NCBI GenBank assembly: GCA_040779345.1
Contig: JBFONU010000001.1
Location: forward strand, 186,001-250,000
DNA: 64,000 nucleotides
Reading direction: 5' to 3'
Source: Thalassotalea_H sp040779345
Lineage (GTDB): Bacteria; Pseudomonadota; Gammaproteobacteria; Enterobacterales; Alteromonadaceae
How positions within the stretch are numbered: the first letter of the stretch is position 1; each line of letters begins with the position of its first letter. This document shows positions 61,362 through 64,000 of the stretch, one piece after another. The position numbers and the translations under genes were made by a program. The notes under the pieces are model-generated. The model searched no databases. It saw only the letters and a program-made list of their open reading frames with translations, and was not told where the DNA came from.

Positions 61362-62868
61362 GAAAACAAAGAAGAGCTTAATTAATAACGTGAATAATAA
61401 CTTGAATGTAAATGTTAACCAAACTGCAGGTAATGAAATGAATGCACCGATAAAAATACCTGAAATGCGTAGAGTAAATACTATTCATTTTGTTGGGATT
61501 GGCGGAGCAGGAATGGGAGGTATTGCAGAAGTACTACTCAATGAAGGTTATAAAATTACAGGTTCTGACATTGGCGAGAATCAAGTTGTAAAACGTTTAA
61601 GAGATTTAGGCGCGAAAATAGCGATTGGTCATCATCACGAAAATATTAATGGTGCGAGCGTTATTGTTGTTTCAACAGCCATTAATCAAGATAATCCTGA
61701 GCTAGTGCAGGCAGCTAAATTACGCATCCCGGTAGTCCGTCGTGCCGAAATGTTGGCTGAGTTAATGCGTTTTCGTCATGGTGTGGCCATTGCTGGCACA
61801 CATGGTAAAACAACAACAACGAGTTTAATTGCCAGTATTTTTGCGCAAGGTGGTTTAGACCCAACATTTGTAATTGGTGGATTATTAAATAGTGCAGGGA
61901 CGAATGCTCGGTTAGGTACGAGTCGCTATTTAATTGCTGAGGCAGATGAAAGTGATGCCTCATTTTTGCATTTACAACCTATGGTAGCTGTTGTCACCAA
62001 TATTGACGAAGATCACATGGAAACGTATCAAGGAGATTTTGAAAAACTTAAAGATACCTACATTGAATTTCTTCACAATTTACCTTTTTATGGACTCGCG
62101 GTTGTTTGTCTAGATAATCCTGTTGTTCGAGAGTTATTACCTCGCATTGGCCGTCAAGTGATCACTTATGGTTTTTCTGATGATGCGGATGTGGTAGCAA
62201 CAAACTATCAACAAGAGGGTGATGTCAGTTTCTTTACGGTAGAGCGTGAAGGATTACCAGATTTAGATTTAAGTGTAAAATTACCAGGGCAACATAATGT
62301 GTTAAATGCACTCGCCAGCATTGCAGTAGCAACGGATGAGGGAGTGGGCGATGATGCCATTGTTAATGCATTAGGTGATTTTGCGGGTATTGGACGTCGT
62401 TTTGAGCAGTTAGCAGATTTACATACTCCTGCTGGAGATATGGTGCTTGTCGATGATTATGGGCATCATCCTCGTGAAGTTGCCGCCACGATTAAAGCAA
62501 TGCGAAGTGGCTGGCCTACAAAGCGGTTGGTAATGATTTTTCAACCGCACCGATATTCACGTACAAGAGATTTGTATGAAGATTTTGTTGAGGTTCTGTC
62601 ACAAGTCGATTGTTTATTACTACTAGATGTTTACTCAGCAGGTGAAACAGCTATTTTAAGTGCTGATAGTAAAAGCTTATCCCGAAGCATTCGCCAACGT
62701 GGTCAAATAGAACCGATTTATGTTGGTGACATTGCACAACTACCTGAGTTGTTAAACGCACAGCTACAAGATGGTGATATGGTCATCACGCAAGGTGCAG
62801 GAAATATTGGCGCTATCTCACGAGAATTAGCAATTAATCCTTTGTTTTTAGGAGCTGATAATGACTAA
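61354..62868 (+). CDS. murC: UDP-MurNAc:L-Ala ligase MurC
   Basis: 504 residues from ATG 61354. The family begins at PEMRRVNTIHFVGIGGAGMGG, with ATP site AGTHGKTTTTSLIA and the later DDYGHHPREV. Ahead of the family start lies an Asn-rich stretch of about 28 residues; ATG 61438 (MNAPIKIPEMRRV) would remove it and has AGG upstream. It adds L-Ala to UDP-MurNAc. Confidence 0.95.
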   Translation: MNKKTKKSLINNVNNNLNVNVNQTAGNEMNAPIKIPEMRRVNTIHFVGIGGAGMGGIAEVLLNEGYKITGSDIGENQVVKRLRDLGAKIAIGHHHENINGASVIVVSTAINQDNPELVQAAKLRIPVVRRAEMLAELMRFRHGVAIAGTHGKTTTTSLIASIFAQGGLDPTFVIGGLLNSAGTNARLGTSRYLIAEADESDASFLHLQPMVAVVTNIDEDHMETYQGDFEKLKDTYIEFLHNLPFYGLAVVCLDNPVVRELLPRIGRQVITYGFSDDADVVATNYQQEGDVSFFTVEREGLPDLDLSVKLPGQHNVLNALASIAVATDEGVGDDAIVNALGDFAGIGRRFEQLADLHTPAGDMVLVDDYGHHPREVAATIKAMRSGWPTKRLVMIFQPHRYSRTRDLYEDFVEVLSQVDCLLLLDVYSAGETAILSADSKSLSRSIRQRGQIEPIYVGDIAQLPELLNAQLQDGDMVITQGAGNIGAISRELAINPLFLGADND

Positions 62869-63829
62869 TTCACCACAACAAGAAAAAATTGCCGTGTTAT
62901 ACGGTGGTGATTCAGCTGAACGAGAAGTGTCATTGCGCTCAGGGGAAGCAATTGCTAAAGGGTTAAAAGCCTCTGGTTTTGAAGTGATCCTTGTCGATAC
63001 CAAAGGGTATTGTTTATCACAATTAGTTGATTTAAATATTGACCGCGTATTTATTGCATTGCATGGCCGTGGTGGTGAAGATGGTTGCGTCCAAGGTGCT
63101 CTTGAGTATATGGGTATTCCCTATACCGGTTCAGGTGTATTAGGCTCTGCACTTTCAATGGATAAAAACCGCAGTAAACAAATAATGCAAGCAATCGGTT
63201 TGCCTACGGCTCCTTTTGCAATCGTCAATAAAGCAGAGTTTGTGCAAGGCGATGAAAAAAGCATTCTGGCAAAATTAGGTGGCAAAGTGATGGTTAAACC
63301 TGCGCATGAAGGGTCAAGCATCGGTATGTCAATGGCTAATTCAGCCGAGCAACTAAACTCGGCGTTAGCTGAAGCCTTCACTTTTGATGATGAAATTTTG
63401 GTTGAAGCTTGGATCAATGGCCCTGAATACACAGTGAGCATTCTAGGAAATGAAGCTTTACCAGCTATTCATATGGAAACCCCTAACGAATTTTACGATT
63501 ATGCCGCCAAATATCAGTCAGCGACTACCCAATATCATTGCCCTTGTCACTTGCCTGAAAAAGATGAATCAGCATTAAGAGCATTAGCGTTAAAAGCATT
63601 TAAAGCAACAGGCGCAAAAGGCTGGGGGCGCGTAGACATAATGCGCAATGAAAAAAATGAATGGCAAATTTTAGAAGTTAATACCGTACCTGGGATGACT
63701 GAAACTTCGTTAGTGCCAAAAGCTGCAAAAGTACATGGTTTAAGTTTTAATCAATTGGTTTGTGAAATTGTTCATTTAAGTAAAGCAGATTCGATAGCAC
63801 AAGCTGGTGAATTAGGTATCAATAAGTAA
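62861..63829 (+). CDS. ddl: D-alanine--D-alanine ligase
   Basis: 322 residues, DdlB type. YGGDSAEREVSLRSG, the MVKPAHEGSSIGMS lid and EVNTVPGMTETSL are typical ATP-grasp motifs. It makes the D-Ala-D-Ala used by MurF. Eight-base overlap with murC, one-base with ftsQ. Confidence 0.96.
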   Translation: MTNSPQQEKIAVLYGGDSAEREVSLRSGEAIAKGLKASGFEVILVDTKGYCLSQLVDLNIDRVFIALHGRGGEDGCVQGALEYMGIPYTGSGVLGSALSMDKNRSKQIMQAIGLPTAPFAIVNKAEFVQGDEKSILAKLGGKVMVKPAHEGSSIGMSMANSAEQLNSALAEAFTFDDEILVEAWINGPEYTVSILGNEALPAIHMETPNEFYDYAAKYQSATTQYHCPCHLPEKDESALRALALKAFKATGAKGWGRVDIMRNEKNEWQILEVNTVPGMTETSLVPKAAKVHGLSFNQLVCEIVHLSKADSIAQAGELGINK

Positions 63830-64000
63830 TGGCTGAAAAGCGTAAAAAGCAAATATTGCCGACATCAAGCAATGAACAAACACTGCATTGGAGCTTTTGG
63901 CTAGGTGTAAGTTTCTTTGTGTTGGTGATCGTTGGTATTTGTACATTAAGTTGGTTTGTGACTGAGCGAATGTCAGCCGATGAATCAGCGCCAGTGACGT
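63829..64000 (+). CDS. ftsQ: Cell division protein FtsQ, N-terminal part (cut by window edge)
   Basis: 57 complete codons from ATG 63829. A basic start (MAEKRKKQIL) and one transmembrane helix (about 23-44) precede the cut. Position directly after ddl is where FtsQ sits in the dcw cluster; the POTRA domain lies outside the window. Confidence 0.85.
   Translation, partial: MAEKRKKQILPTSSNEQTLHWSFWLGVSFFVLVIVGICTLSWFVTERMSADESAPVT

Overview
The window is about 64 kb of AT-rich chromosome from a marine-type gammaproteobacterium, most likely an Alteromonadales member close to Colwellia or Thalassotalea. This placement rests on protein style and gene content: NhaD, DUF3019/MipA, DUF4266/DUF3570, a thermostable-hemolysin-family operon, the dcw order, and a meso-DAP type MurE. 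It is inference without a database search. No rRNA, tRNA, CRISPR array, phage or intact insertion sequence was seen.

Layout. (1) 1-5.4 kb: the 5' part of an MscS channel gene with a pentanucleotide repeat in front of it, then a tight five-gene operon (thermostable-hemolysin-family protein, AMP-binding ligase, haem-oxygenase-like diiron protein, SDR, exported TPR protein). That operon looks like an uncharacterised small-molecule pathway. (2) 5.6-8.4 kb: a small ribbon-helix-helix regulator, the NhaD Na+/H+ antiporter and diacylglycerol kinase. (3) 8.4-15.5 kb: a nine-gene co-directional cluster. It holds a TlpA-like thioredoxin, a DUF4266 lipoprotein, DUF3570, an ApbE-like flavin transferase, a PmrA/QseB-type two-component system, a cupredoxin, a divergent FTR1-like membrane protein and an outer-membrane-like protein. 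PmrA-type boxes lie in front of it and in front of the divergent dgkA. I read it as an envelope redox/metal system.

(4) 15.8-26 kb: a large hybrid sensor kinase, a MarR regulator, a MocR regulator divergent from a threonine-dehydratase-like enzyme with a shared operator, HPPD and a chemoreceptor. (5) 26.4-29.9 kb: an amino-sugar operon (GH109 with Tat leader, nucleotidyltransferase, NahK-like kinase). (6) 30-35.5 kb: a MipA/OmpV-DUF3019-response regulator-kinase operon and a TonB-dependent receptor. (7) 35.7-41.4 kb: LysR divergent from glutaryl-CoA dehydrogenase, followed by a fused TPP-dependent E1 and a FabD-like protein, possibly lysine/2-oxoadipate catabolism. (8) 41.4-49.8 kb: single genes (haemerythrin, deacetylase lipoprotein, ArgR, aldose epimerase, GNAT, a TonB-domain protein, small membrane proteins, a TSUP permease) and a 269-bp MITE-like element with 18-bp inverted ends and TA flanks. 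A 62-bp degenerate relative of that element lies between gcdH and the E1 gene.

(9) 50-64 kb: the division and cell wall (dcw) cluster, mraZ-rsmH-ftsL-ftsI-murE-murF-mraY-murD-ftsW-murG-murC-ddl-ftsQ (cut). It is tightly packed and overlapping, preceded by a sigma70-type promoter and three MraZ-box repeats. The most promising novelty lies in regions 1 and 3.
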